Made by a program: the position numbers and the translations under genes
Shown here: piece after piece, positions 36,051-44,696 of the stretch
Position numbering within the stretch: the stretch's first letter is position 1
Layout: each line of letters begins with the position of its first letter
From: DAIOEK01 sp963828285
GTDB taxonomy: Bacteria > Chloroflexota > Anaerolineae > Anaerolineales > Anaerolineaceae
DNA length: 64,000 nt
Assembly: GCA_963828285.1 (NCBI GenBank)
Contig: CAWHEB010000008.1
Coordinates: forward strand, 124,001 to 188,000
Reading direction: 5' to 3'
The notes under the pieces: generated by a model
Seen by the model: the letters and a program-made list of their open reading frames with translations, nothing else
The model's database searches: none
Told to the model about the DNA's origin: nothing

Positions 36051-37070
36051 ATGAAATACAAAAGCGTAATCGTTACAAGAATTGGAGGTCCGGAGGTTCT
36101 TCAGGTTGTGGAAAATGAACTCCGAGCACCTTCGGCAAAAGAAGTATGCATAAAGGTTCTCGCTGCTTCGGTATGCCGCCCGGATATTACTGTTCGATCG
36201 GGCGAAGGTTTGTATAGTGGAACCCCATTAGGACAGAAGATCCCGTTTGTACCAGGTTATTCTATCATTGGAGACATAGTGTCCATCGGCAAAGATGTTG
36301 GTGAAGTAGCTGTTGGGGACCGGGTGGGTGCTTTGACCGTTATCGGCGGCTACAGTGAATATTTGTATTGGAGGAGCGATAGATTAATCCCTGTACCCGC
36401 TTCAGTGGATCCAGCCAAAGCTGTCACAATCATCCTGAATTACTTAGTGGCATACCAGATAATGCATCGTTCTGTCCGGGTTAACTCCGGTGAAAAAGCT
36501 CTCATCATCGGTGCCAGTGGTGGGATTGGTACTGCCCTGCTACAGCTTGGTAAATTATCCAATCTGAAGATGTATGGATTAGCGTCAGCTGGCAAACACG
36601 TCATACTCGAAAAATATGGGGCAATCCCGGTCGATTATCATTCGCTGGATTGTTTGAAAGAAATTCGTCGGATGGAACCGGATGGTCTGGATCTTGTCTT
36701 TGACGGGATGATGAGGATGGATTACATTCGCAGTGGAGTATCCCTTTTACGGCAGGGAGGCAGATGGGTGAGCTTCGGTGAACCTGATGGATTTTCCACC
36801 ATGTTTCGAATTCTCGGAACATCGCTCAAAGTCAACCTGCTGCCGGGAAGGAAAACCTTCAAGTTGTATGGAACATCTTTTTATTTTGTGGGAGATAAAA
36901 AACCATTTTCTGAAGATTGGACTACCCTTTTCAACTTGCTGAAAGAGGGCAAAATTGATCCGATCATTGCAGGGAAATATCCCATTTTGGACGCAGCCCA
37001 GGCCAACACCAGTTTGGAAAGTGGGCAGGTGATCGGCAACCTGGTACTACTTTCTCCGGATATTTTGTAG
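36051..37070 (+). CDS. MDR-family NAD(P)H oxidoreductase (quinone-reductase-like)
   Basis: 339 residues. GroES-like domain (MKYKSVIVTRIGGPEVLQVVEN; FVPGYSIIGDIVSIGKDV; GDRVGALTVIGGYSEY) and Rossmann domain with IIGASGGIGTALLQLGK. No structural or catalytic zinc cluster. ATG 36051 follows AGGAAAGGAA. It shares a promoter with the TetR gene, so it is the likely target for induction by a reactive carbonyl, quinone or drug. Confidence 0.85.
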   Translation: MKYKSVIVTRIGGPEVLQVVENELRAPSAKEVCIKVLAASVCRPDITVRSGEGLYSGTPLGQKIPFVPGYSIIGDIVSIGKDVGEVAVGDRVGALTVIGGYSEYLYWRSDRLIPVPASVDPAKAVTIILNYLVAYQIMHRSVRVNSGEKALIIGASGGIGTALLQLGKLSNLKMYGLASAGKHVILEKYGAIPVDYHSLDCLKEIRRMEPDGLDLVFDGMMRMDYIRSGVSLLRQGGRWVSFGEPDGFSTMFRILGTSLKVNLLPGRKTFKLYGTSFYFVGDKKPFSEDWTTLFNLLKEGKIDPIIAGKYPILDAAQANTSLESGQVIGNLVLLSPDIL

Positions 37071-37116
37071 TTTCGAGATTAATGAATACTGGTCCATTTT
37101 TTATAAGGAATTTGAT

Positions 37117-37479
37117 ATGTATCAAAAATTTATTTTGACAGGATTATTTCTGTTGTTTACCATCCTTTCCGGTATTTGGCTGAGCCGAATGGGACGACCA
37201 CTTAGTGTGTTGATTCTTACGCTTCATAAATTGATCTCCCTGGGGACAGTAGTCTTCCTGGCCATCACGATCTATCGAATTCAACAAACAGCGCCCCTAA
37301 GTTCTACTGTGATCATTCTAAGTGGGGTTACATTCCTATTGTTCATTGTATTGATCGCCACCGGTGGTTTATTAAGTACCACCAAGTCTATGCCTGTTAT
37401 CGTTCTGAAAATCCATCAGATCGCACCGATGCTTGTAATCTTATCCACTGCTGCTAATCTATACATGATCTTGGTATAA
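37117..37479 (+). CDS. Small four-helix membrane protein with paired histidines
   Basis: 120 residues, four transmembrane helices (about 4-22, 28-48, 62-84, 95-117). One His near the start of helix 2 (LTLHKLISLG) and one in helix 4 (LKIHQIAP) are placed as in small b-type cytochromes, but haem binding is only a guess. AAGGA lies before ATG 37117, 46 bp after the oxidoreductase, so it may be the third gene of the TetR operon. Family not recognised. Confidence 0.65.
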   Translation: MYQKFILTGLFLLFTILSGIWLSRMGRPLSVLILTLHKLISLGTVVFLAITIYRIQQTAPLSSTVIILSGVTFLLFIVLIATGGLLSTTKSMPVIVLKIHQIAPMLVILSTAANLYMILV

Positions 37480-37640
37480 AGCCGATAATAAGAGCCATTT
37501 CCGCTTGAACTAAGTGAACCAACAAACATCAGCATAGCACATGGATGTATGTTGGTTAATTATCCAATGTTGCAGTATAAACAAATGCGTAATTGAATTT
37601 TTTTATTATTCAATCCATTCGAAACGAAGCGGATATTACT

Positions 37641-38249
37641 ATGAGTCCTTTTGATGATGAAAAAGAATTTGACCAGCAGGAATACAAGGGTTTAAGCTTT
37701 CAGAACATACGGCTTGCACAAAAAACCTACACTTCCTGTGTCTTTAAGAAATGTTCTTTCCGTGAAGCTAATTTCACTAATTGCGTTTTTCAAGATTGCA
37801 AATTCCAGAATACCGATCTGAGTTTGATCATTTTCAAAGAATGTACTTTCAAAAATGTTGTGTTTGAAAACTCGCAATTGGTTGGGATTAACTGGATGGA
37901 CACCAACTTAACAGAGAAGAGATTAATCTTTATCAAGCCTGTCGATTTCATTGAATGTGTACTCAATCATTCGACTTTCATGGGATGCAATCTAAAGAAT
38001 GCAAAGATTACCAGGTGCATCGCCAGAGATGTATCATTCGAGGAAGCTGATCTGAGCCGTGCGGATTGCACCAACACAGAATTTACCGACAGTCGCTTCA
38101 TTCATACCAATTTGACAGAAACAAATTTTGCAGGGGCGACAAATTACTCAATTGCAGCCAATTCGAATACGCTCCACAAAACAATATTTACCCTTCCGGA
38201 TGCCATGTCCCTACTTTATGGATTGGATATAATCCTTAAAGATCAATAA
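37641..38249 (+). CDS. Pentapeptide repeat protein
   Basis: 202 residues with roughly 20 pentapeptide units: YTSCVFKKCSFREANFTNC, VFQDCKFQNTDLS, then a short interruption (WMDTNLTEKRLIFIKPVDF) and more repeats (ADLSRADCTNTEFTDSRFI). It should form a right-handed quadrilateral beta helix. I start at ATG 37641 (MSPFDDEKEF); a TTG at 37593 gives a longer, less likely N terminus. QnrB/MfpA-like DNA mimicry is possible but not shown. The next gene starts 13 bases after the stop. Confidence 0.85.
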   Translation: MSPFDDEKEFDQQEYKGLSFQNIRLAQKTYTSCVFKKCSFREANFTNCVFQDCKFQNTDLSLIIFKECTFKNVVFENSQLVGINWMDTNLTEKRLIFIKPVDFIECVLNHSTFMGCNLKNAKITRCIARDVSFEEADLSRADCTNTEFTDSRFIHTNLTETNFAGATNYSIAANSNTLHKTIFTLPDAMSLLYGLDIILKDQ

Positions 38250-38262
38250 AGGAGCTTTTCAG

Positions 38263-38646
38263 ATGAGCCCAGCCCGCATGGATCGGCTTGAAAATGCAAT
38301 GCGTACTGTCATTGAGTATAAAGAGTGTTTCAATCGCCATGAAGTAACAGCCATGATGCAGCTACTAAACGATGAATGTATCCTCGAAACCGCATCTCCA
38401 ACACCTAATGGCGCTCGATTTTCTGGAAAAGATGCAATCAGCAGGTTTTATCAGGATTTCTTCACTGCGACTCCGAATGTTCACCTGGAAATTGAAGAGA
38501 TCTATAGCATAGGATACCGCTGTGTGATGCGCTGGAAATCCACCTGGAAGGATCCTGATGGAGAAAGCCATGATCTCCGCGGGGTTGATTTATTTGACGT
38601 AAAAGATTCAACCATTATAGAAATACTTACCTATATCAAGGGTTAA
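38263..38646 (+). CDS. NTF2-like (SnoaL-type) protein
   Basis: 127 residues: a cone-shaped alpha-beta pocket fold. VIEYKECFNRHEVTAMMQLLNDECILE, GKDAISRFYQDFFTATPNVHLEIEEIYSIG and DLRGVDLFDVKDSTIIEILTYI are standard. AAAGGAG precedes the ATG. Probably co-transcribed with the pentapeptide gene. Ligand or reaction unknown. Confidence 0.83.
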   Translation: MSPARMDRLENAMRTVIEYKECFNRHEVTAMMQLLNDECILETASPTPNGARFSGKDAISRFYQDFFTATPNVHLEIEEIYSIGYRCVMRWKSTWKDPDGESHDLRGVDLFDVKDSTIIEILTYIKG

Positions 38647-38736
38647 CTCAAGAAAATGGTCAATCTCATCAAGTTCAACCTTTCGAAAAAAACATTTCAG
38701 ACAACTTGGGTAAACCAATTTGACCTATCTATTCAA

Positions 38737-39954
38737 TTATGTGCTGGTAGATAGTGGTTTCGGATCTTTCATCTGGGTAATTAGAAAAACACTTAATAAC
38801 ATCAATCCTACAGCCAGTAATAGGGCTGGGGTGAAAGCCCCGTCTTTGGCTTTTAATGCTTCCATAACATAAACAAACACAACTGATGCTTGCCCGAACA
38901 ATTGGATTAACCCATTGGATGTCCCTTCAGGAGTTGGGTGGGTGATCTCAGCGGAATATTGCATTCCAACAGGGTTGGCACTAATCAAGAAAAATCCCAT
39001 CGAAAACGCGGAAACATATAACAACCAACTTGTCTGGACGTAGGTTAACCCGATCAACCCGGGAATTGCCAGGAGAAATCCAAGCAAAATGTATTTTTGT
39101 CGCTTGTGTTGTTTATCGGAAAATGGTGGAATGATCACCGCACCAAGAACACCGCCTGCCAGCATCAAGGCTCCCAGTGTTCCAGCATCCGATGGGGTAA
39201 ACCCTCTCGGCCGTATGATGTTTTCCACCCAGGTGGTGACTCCGTTGAAAATTCCCATGCCAATAAAAGATACTGCCAGATACAACCAGAATCCCTTGAC
39301 CCGAAGTGCATGCTTTAATCCATCCATCATCAAAGCTCGCACTTCCTGTCCCTCAGGGCAAGGGGGAGTTATCGGTTTTTCCCTGGCAAATATCAGGAAA
39401 AGCACCGCTGAAACCGCGCCGATACCTCCATAAAGCATTTGGCTCTGCGGAATGGACATGCTGGTGATGAGCGCCGGAGGTAAAATCATGCCAAGTGCAG
39501 TTCCTACCAGGTTGGAGAGAGTTACCAGTCCAACAGCGGTCGCGCGTTCTTCGATGCTGAACCATTGCGCAGGGACTTTTGTCCAGGCATTCAGTAGAAA
39601 TGGTTGGGCAATGGCTATGCCAATGGTACTGATCAGAACCAATGAGTAATCTGCGCCGGCTAGTCCACGAACCACACCAAAAATACCCATCAATATTGCC
39701 CCGATACTCACAGTGATGCGGAACCCATAGGTATCGATTGCCCAGGAGACAGGGATGGAGAGTGGAATGAATGCCATCATGAATACCATGGCTAATAGAC
39801 CGATTTGCAGATCTTCTACTCCGTAAAACTTGGCAGCTAATCCGGTGATCGGCGCGTAAGATATCCACAATATTTGGATGGTGAGATTGATGAACATAAA
39901 AACCCCCAGCACCACCCACCGGTATGGGTACAATCGAAAAGACTTATCTGTCAT
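38737..39954 (-). CDS. MFS transporter, FLVCR-like
   Basis: 405 residues, twelve transmembrane helices. The first helices (YRWVVLGVFMFINLTIQILW, then ISYAPITGLAAKFYGV ... FIPLSIPVSWAIDTYGFR) resemble the FLVCR/MFSD7 branch, whose animal members carry choline, ethanolamine or haem. That likeness is from memory. GGAGG precedes ATG 39954. Last gene of the four-gene operon (45-bp gap), so it probably imports the substrate of the upstream kinase, PLP enzyme and aldolase. Confidence 0.8.
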   Translation of the reverse strand: MTDKSFRLYPYRWVVLGVFMFINLTIQILWISYAPITGLAAKFYGVEDLQIGLLAMVFMMAFIPLSIPVSWAIDTYGFRITVSIGAILMGIFGVVRGLAGADYSLVLISTIGIAIAQPFLLNAWTKVPAQWFSIEERATAVGLVTLSNLVGTALGMILPPALITSMSIPQSQMLYGGIGAVSAVLFLIFAREKPITPPCPEGQEVRALMMDGLKHALRVKGFWLYLAVSFIGMGIFNGVTTWVENIIRPRGFTPSDAGTLGALMLAGGVLGAVIIPPFSDKQHKRQKYILLGFLLAIPGLIGLTYVQTSWLLYVSAFSMGFFLISANPVGMQYSAEITHPTPEGTSNGLIQLFGQASVVFVYVMEALKAKDGAFTPALLLAVGLMLLSVFLITQMKDPKPLSTST

Positions 39955-39999
39955 GGGATCATTCCTCCGTTGTTAACGCATTTTTTCATCTTGAAAATC

Positions 40000-41580
40000 T
40001 TATCCATTCATCCTGTGGTAAAAGCCTTTCATTTGGCGGTATATCATTTCAAACTGCGCGAATCGTTCATCGTAAAGGTTTCGGTTAGTAGTGTTCGGAA
40101 GGTATTCACGTTTGATCCTCACCATTGCGGGGATATCAGTAAAGCTGATCTCACGAAGTCCAACCGCTCCAATCCAGGCAGCACCCCTTGCGTTGGCACA
40201 CACTGGATCTTCGACCTGGTTCATTTTTATTCCCAGTATGTCTGCGAATATCTGGCACCAGATATCTGACTGAGCACCACCTCCGACAATATGGATCGTA
40301 TCAATATCACGTTTCAGGAATCGTTTTACGGGCTGCATCAGCCAGCGTGTGTTGAGTGCAATTCCTTCTAAAAATGCACGGATGATGTCCTCGCGGGAAT
40401 TGTGAAGGGATAAATTGTACAGGCCTGCCCTCAGATTTCGATCTTCCACAGGGGCACGCTCTCCCCAGATCCACGGTGTGTAAATTACTCCATTGGAACC
40501 GGGCGGAACACGAGCAGCGATTTGATCCAGATACTTGAAGATATCTGGTACTGCAGCTTCTTGCAGCAGTTCATCCTTGTTATAGATGATCTTATCCCTC
40601 AGAAAATTAAGGTTTCCACCGGCAGTAGCTTGCAGAGCAGTTAACATATACCGCCCCGGCACAGCACAAGGAAGAGATGCCATGGACGATCCGATATCCG
40701 TCTTCTTGAATGGTACATGGGCAGTGATCCAGGATGAAGTACCTAAGTAGAGATGTGGAAGGTAATCTTCCACAGCACCTGCGCCGATGGCTGCTGCTGT
40801 GTTATCTATCGCACCGGCAATTACTTTTACATCTTTTTCCAGTCCCAATTCATCTGCGATATCCTGTTTTAATTCACCCAACACGCTGGTACAAGGGACG
40901 ATCTCAGGAAATTTATTCGGATCCACCCCGCAAGAATTGATCAATCCTCTGTCGTAATGGATATTATCCGGATCTCGATTATCTGTCACCCAGGAGGTCA
41001 TGATGGAATCATAGGTGGCAGCGAATACGCCTGTTAACTTAAGATTGAGATAGTCCAAAACATTCAGGAACCTATAGGTTCTTTCATAGATCTCTGGATA
41101 CTTGTTACGAATAAATAACATATGCGCAGCTGGGTCCTTGCCGCTGGAAGATGGCATACCTCCTGTCAGCTTGATCCAGTTGAATACTTTCCACGCGCTC
41201 ATCCCGCTGATATTTACTAACCCCTTAAATTGCTTTAATAGGTCATGTTGTCCGCGCATATCCATCCAAAGGACACAGCGCATCAATGCATTACCCTCAT
41301 GGTCAACCGGGATGGTCCCTTCCCCCTGTGTTGAATTACATATGGCGACCACCGATGATGGCGATACAACACCCGATGCCATTAATCGTCTGGTGCAATT
41401 AACGAATACCTTCCACCATTCTTCCGGGGATTGTTCAACGCCACCATCCGCGGTGAGGTAAAGCTGGATGGGTTCCGCTTCCCACCCCAGAACTTTGCCC
41501 TGGATGGTAACCAGCGCCACTTTTAAACTGGAAGTACCCAAATCTGTTGCAAGGATCACCGGTTCGCTTGTTTGCGACAT
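40000..41580 (-). CDS. FGGY-family carbohydrate kinase (xylulokinase-like)
   Basis: 526 residues. ATP-dependent kinase of a sugar, polyol or related alcohol. ATDLGTSSLKVAL is phosphate loop 1; VLWMDMRGQ contains the catalytic Asp region; GAIDNTAAAIGAGA is the central loop; HIVGGGAQSDIWCQIFADIL is the C-terminal FGGY signature. I use ATG 41580 with AGGTG just upstream (GTG 41586 is an alternative). Gaps to neighbours are 43 and 45 bp. Closest to the xylulokinase branch by overall layout, but substrate specificity cannot be read from sequence. Confidence 0.85.
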   Translation of the reverse strand: MSQTSEPVILATDLGTSSLKVALVTIQGKVLGWEAEPIQLYLTADGGVEQSPEEWWKVFVNCTRRLMASGVVSPSSVVAICNSTQGEGTIPVDHEGNALMRCVLWMDMRGQHDLLKQFKGLVNISGMSAWKVFNWIKLTGGMPSSSGKDPAAHMLFIRNKYPEIYERTYRFLNVLDYLNLKLTGVFAATYDSIMTSWVTDNRDPDNIHYDRGLINSCGVDPNKFPEIVPCTSVLGELKQDIADELGLEKDVKVIAGAIDNTAAAIGAGAVEDYLPHLYLGTSSWITAHVPFKKTDIGSSMASLPCAVPGRYMLTALQATAGGNLNFLRDKIIYNKDELLQEAAVPDIFKYLDQIAARVPPGSNGVIYTPWIWGERAPVEDRNLRAGLYNLSLHNSREDIIRAFLEGIALNTRWLMQPVKRFLKRDIDTIHIVGGGAQSDIWCQIFADILGIKMNQVEDPVCANARGAAWIGAVGLREISFTDIPAMVRIKREYLPNTTNRNLYDERFAQFEMIYRQMKGFYHRMNG

Positions 41581-41623
41581 AGACACCTGCCTATGATGGT
41601 CGATTTCTATTTACTACAGTCTG

Positions 41624-43069
41624 TCAATCAACATTAGATAATACTGTTTCGAATTTATCCAAAGCTTCATCGATCACTTCATCTGTATCAGCCATGCTGG
41701 TATACACCCGGCTCCCAGCTAGAGTCACCAATCCATTTGCCATATATGCGGCTCCCATTTCTTCGATCATATGTTTACGCGGCTTCAGTTCATTTGCCAG
41801 GCGGATTGGATTTCGAAAATCAAGCAGCATCACCCCGGATGTTTCCAGGTGAACAATACTGCCTGTGTTGTACGTTACAAAAGGCAGGTTGTATTTATCG
41901 ATGATCGCTTGTAATCCGGCAGTTAATCGGTCGCCTGCTTTTCCGGCGATCACTGCTGCGTTGGTTCGTTCCATTTCCAACAATGCATGGTAGCCAGCCA
42001 CACAGGATAATGGGTTCGCGGAGAGGGTTCCTCCAATGTAAGCGTGTTCTCCGGTTCCGCCTATACCTGCAGCAAAGCGCATGATCACATCTGCACGACC
42101 ACCCACTCCTCCTGCCATGGGATATCCTCCAGTGATGCACTTACCAAAAATGGTCAGATCAGGTTTAACTCCAAAGTATCCCTGAGCTCCTCCCATCCCC
42201 ATCCGAAATCCAGTAACAACCTCATCAAAGATCAGCAGAGCACCAAACTCATCACATAACTCACGAACTTTCTGATTGAAGTCATATGGGACCGGCCGAG
42301 TACCGCTTTCAGGTCCAAGTGGTTCCACAATCACAGCTGCAGTTCCACCCAGGATGCGGTTGAGAACTAATTGGCGTCGCAAACCCGATATCGAATTGGG
42401 AAATATCTCCTGCGTATTTGCGTTTGCACCGTTGGGGATTCCTTTAGCTTCCAACCGTCCAGTACCGGGGATATGTAGACCAAACACCATTTGGTCACTC
42501 CAGCCGTGATAAGCTCCACCCACTTTAATGACTTTATTATGTTTGGTATATGCCCTCGCCGCCCGGATAGCTGCCATGACCGACTCAGTACCTGAACCGA
42601 GCATACGAAACATTTCATTTGCCGGCATGTATCGTCTCACCAGTTCAGCTAGCTTCAACTCATACTCGTGAAAAAGCCCGATTACAGGTCCGCAGGATTG
42701 CAGCATCTCGATTACTTTGTCGCGTACTGGTTTATAGTTGCTACCTAGGACGGTCGGACCACCTGCTTGTAGAAAATCGATATACCGGTTCCCATCAACA
42801 TCCCAGAGCTGGTAACCTTCAGCCTTTTCGATTGCGATTGGGAAAGGATAATTGAACGCCAGGTTGTGTTGCACCCCACCGGGGATGATTTGCCTGGCTT
42901 CATCGTTCAAAGATTTTGATTTGGCGCATTTTTTCTCAAAATAATTGAGAACCTCCTGCATTTTCTCCCTGCGTAATGGTCGCAACGGTTGGGAGATCAA
43001 ATCGTTCAAGCGACGATAGATTTCATCTACATTGGGATATTTTGAGATTGCGTAAACACCATTATCCAT
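41624..43069 (-). CDS. Class III PLP-dependent aminotransferase (glutamate-1-semialdehyde-aminomutase-like)
   Basis: 481 residues. MLGSGTESVMAAIRAARAYT, LIFDEVVTGFR (Asp to the PLP pyridine N) and FGKCITGGYPMAGGVGG (Schiff-base Lys) are intact. An N-terminal helical extension of about 60 residues (MDNGVYAISKYPNVDEIYRR) is longer than in HemL. No other tetrapyrrole gene is near, so it is more likely catabolic: transaminase, aminomutase, or phospho-lyase acting on an amino-alcohol phosphate, as in other class III enzymes. GGAG before ATG 43069. Second gene of the operon. Confidence 0.85.
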   Translation of the reverse strand: MDNGVYAISKYPNVDEIYRRLNDLISQPLRPLRREKMQEVLNYFEKKCAKSKSLNDEARQIIPGGVQHNLAFNYPFPIAIEKAEGYQLWDVDGNRYIDFLQAGGPTVLGSNYKPVRDKVIEMLQSCGPVIGLFHEYELKLAELVRRYMPANEMFRMLGSGTESVMAAIRAARAYTKHNKVIKVGGAYHGWSDQMVFGLHIPGTGRLEAKGIPNGANANTQEIFPNSISGLRRQLVLNRILGGTAAVIVEPLGPESGTRPVPYDFNQKVRELCDEFGALLIFDEVVTGFRMGMGGAQGYFGVKPDLTIFGKCITGGYPMAGGVGGRADVIMRFAAGIGGTGEHAYIGGTLSANPLSCVAGYHALLEMERTNAAVIAGKAGDRLTAGLQAIIDKYNLPFVTYNTGSIVHLETSGVMLLDFRNPIRLANELKPRKHMIEEMGAAYMANGLVTLAGSRVYTSMADTDEVIDEALDKFETVLSNVD

Positions 43070-43108
43070 AATTTGGTCTCCGATTCTTCCTTCAGTTCCT
43101 TGCAGTAA

Positions 43109-43783
43109 TCATTCACCTTGGGTAATTTCATATTTTTTTTGGTCTTTGCGTAGTTTAGCAAATGCCACTTCACGGACCAACAGTGGAATCCTGCTGGCTT
43201 TTTGATCAGAACAAATCGTGAGCAAATATGCCAATGCGCATTTCTCCAGAATTGAAACATTATGAACAGCTCGTTCCATATCCATTCCAAATAGAAGGGC
43301 ACCATGATTTGCCATGATGAAAGCATTGTTATGATTTCGGACACGTTTTGCGACAGTATTCATGAGCATGCCTGTCCCGGAAGGCGCGTAGGGAATGATA
43401 TCCACAGATCGTCCCAGAAATCGGACCTGCTCGTCAAATAGTGCTGGGATAGGTTTCCCAATCAGCGCCAGGGTGCTCGGGTAAACCTGGTGTGTGTGAA
43501 TAATGGCATTTACATCCGGGCGGACTTTATAAATCGCAGCATGCATGGCGCTTTCCACTGAGGGTTGACGCTTGCCAGATTGAATCCTCAATTCCATATC
43601 CAAAACACAGATATCATCTGGGATCATCTTCATATAATCATAATTCGACGGAGTGATTGCAAAAGAATTTTCGCCAGGGATCCTTACTGAAATATTTCCT
43701 CCCGTCGCGCTGAGGAACCCCCTATTTGTAAGATCCATAGACGTATCAACGACCAATTTACAGTAGTAATCATACTTTTCCAT
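43109..43783 (-). CDS. Class II aldolase/adducin family protein
   Basis: 224 residues, Zn-dependent aldolase or epimerase of the fuculose-1-phosphate aldolase fold. The catalytic acid is likely the Glu of SVESAMHAAI; zinc ligands are HTH (IIHTHQVYPSTL) and the later NHGALLFG His. The N-terminal GNISVR is the phosphate-binding loop. First gene of the operon, with GGAGG before ATG 43783 and a leader of about 24 nt from the divergent promoter. It should cleave the phosphorylated intermediate made by the FGGY kinase. Confidence 0.87.
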   Translation of the reverse strand: MEKYDYYCKLVVDTSMDLTNRGFLSATGGNISVRIPGENSFAITPSNYDYMKMIPDDICVLDMELRIQSGKRQPSVESAMHAAIYKVRPDVNAIIHTHQVYPSTLALIGKPIPALFDEQVRFLGRSVDIIPYAPSGTGMLMNTVAKRVRNHNNAFIMANHGALLFGMDMERAVHNVSILEKCALAYLLTICSDQKASRIPLLVREVAFAKLRKDQKKYEITQGE

Positions 43784-43813
43784 CTGGTTTTTCCTCCAAC
43801 TGGTACGATTCTT

Positions 43814-43858
43814 AGTATATTAATTAATCTTGACATTGTCAAGATTAATATTTATCAT
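43814..43858. promoter_or_regulatory. Back-to-back promoters sharing one 27-bp palindrome
   Basis: Arms ATTAATCTTGACA (43823-43835) and TGTCAAGATTAAT (43837-43849) around one T. Each arm supplies a TTGACA -35: plus strand 43830-43835 with TATCAT at 43853-43858 (17-bp spacer), minus strand 43842-43837 with TATACT at 43819-43814 (17-bp spacer). A TetR dimer bound here would block both directions. The plus-strand start site is predicted at about 43865. Confidence 0.85.
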
Positions 43859-43864
43859 ATATCT

Positions 43865-44476
43865 ATGGAAAGAGAAACTTACCATCATGGTGACCTAAAA
43901 CAGGCTCTTGTTGATTCCGGAATTAAGATCCTTGTTGATCATGGAGTAGATGCTCTAACTCTACGCAGCGCTGCACGGGCAGCAGGTGTCAGTCACTCCG
44001 CACCTTATGCCCATTTTAAAGATAAGAAGGCGTTGCTGGCAGCAATTGCTTCCCGTGGATTCCTGGATCTTTACAGACAGCTTAACGAGACATTGAGCAG
44101 GTATCAAAAATTTCCGCGCGACCTGCTGATTGAAACCGGTTGGACCTATACCCAATTTGCCCTGAATGAGCCTAATTGTTTTAAGCTCATGTTCTCAGGT
44201 ATTCTTGGTGAAGAACATGCATATCCCGAGTTCAATGCAGCAGTTCAAAAAACCTATCAAAAACTGGTTGAAATTGTGGAGATTTGCCAGTCAAACAATG
44301 TACTTCGTCCTTCATCCATCGAGGTAGGCATTATTTCGGTTTGGAGTTTAGTTCACGGCTTTATTTCCCTTTACCTGGAACAACAACTTCCAGGTCGGGT
44401 TCTGGAAAAGTATCAACTCAAAACACTATTACAAAATTCACTGGCAAGCCTTGAACTTGATGATAATCGGTCTTGA
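43865..44476 (+). CDS. TetR-family regulator with WHG-type C-terminal domain
   Basis: 203 residues. N-terminal ETYHHGDLKQALVDSGIKIL and HTH RSAARAAGVSHSAPYAHFKDKKALL are hallmarks of TetR proteins with the WHG domain. The start is fixed by the family's YHHGDL motif at residues 6-11. No Shine-Dalgarno exists, and the -10 box ends 6 bases before the ATG, so the mRNA is probably leaderless. It faces the aldolase operon and likely represses it and itself until a pathway intermediate binds. Confidence 0.88.
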   Translation: MERETYHHGDLKQALVDSGIKILVDHGVDALTLRSAARAAGVSHSAPYAHFKDKKALLAAIASRGFLDLYRQLNETLSRYQKFPRDLLIETGWTYTQFALNEPNCFKLMFSGILGEEHAYPEFNAAVQKTYQKLVEIVEICQSNNVLRPSSIEVGIISVWSLVHGFISLYLEQQLPGRVLEKYQLKTLLQNSLASLELDDNRS

Positions 44477-44580
44477 TTAGGGTTTACATCACTTCCATCT
44501 ATCCAGATTAAAAAATCCCCACAAATTTATATAATCAATCTGGATCATGACACCTACCTTCCGTCAATAGTCTGTATCCA

Positions 44581-44600
44581 AAGGATAACAACTTATCCTT
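44581..44600 (+). repeat. Inverted repeat upstream of Lrp gene
   Basis: AAGGATAA-CAAC-TTATCCTT, 8-bp perfect arms. It sits 38 bases before the -35 box. Either an Lrp-type operator half or the terminator of the TetR gene (no T-run). Confidence 0.5.
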
Positions 44601-44642
44601 AGTTTATTGACGTTTCGTTTGTATTTTCATTAGTTTATTGAC
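44599..44642 (+). repeat. Direct repeat pair overlapping the Lrp promoter
   Basis: TTAGTTTATTGAC at 44599-44611 and again at 44630-44642, 31 bases apart (about three helical turns). The second copy includes most of the -35 box. Spacing fits an oligomeric Lrp/AsnC protein. Confidence 0.6.
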
Positions 44643-44666
44643 TTATCGTAGGCGTAAATGTATTAT
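44638..44666 (+). promoter_or_regulatory. Promoter of Lrp/adenosine deaminase unit
   Basis: TTGACT (44638-44643), 17-bp spacer, TATTAT (44661-44666). Start near 44673 leaves a short leader with GGAGG before ATG 44697. Confidence 0.7.
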
Positions 44667-44696
44667 TTTCTCTAGATGAAGCCTCCTGGAGGAAAT

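Noticed and set aside
1..38700. Integron-type cassette array of small accessory genes
   Set aside because: Genes lie on both strands with variable gaps, and I see no recurring attC-like palindrome or integrase between them.
39353..39919. 188-residue minus-strand ORF inside the MFS gene
   Set aside because: Other frame of the same strand as an intact 12-helix transporter; unusual His/Arg-rich sequence without motifs.
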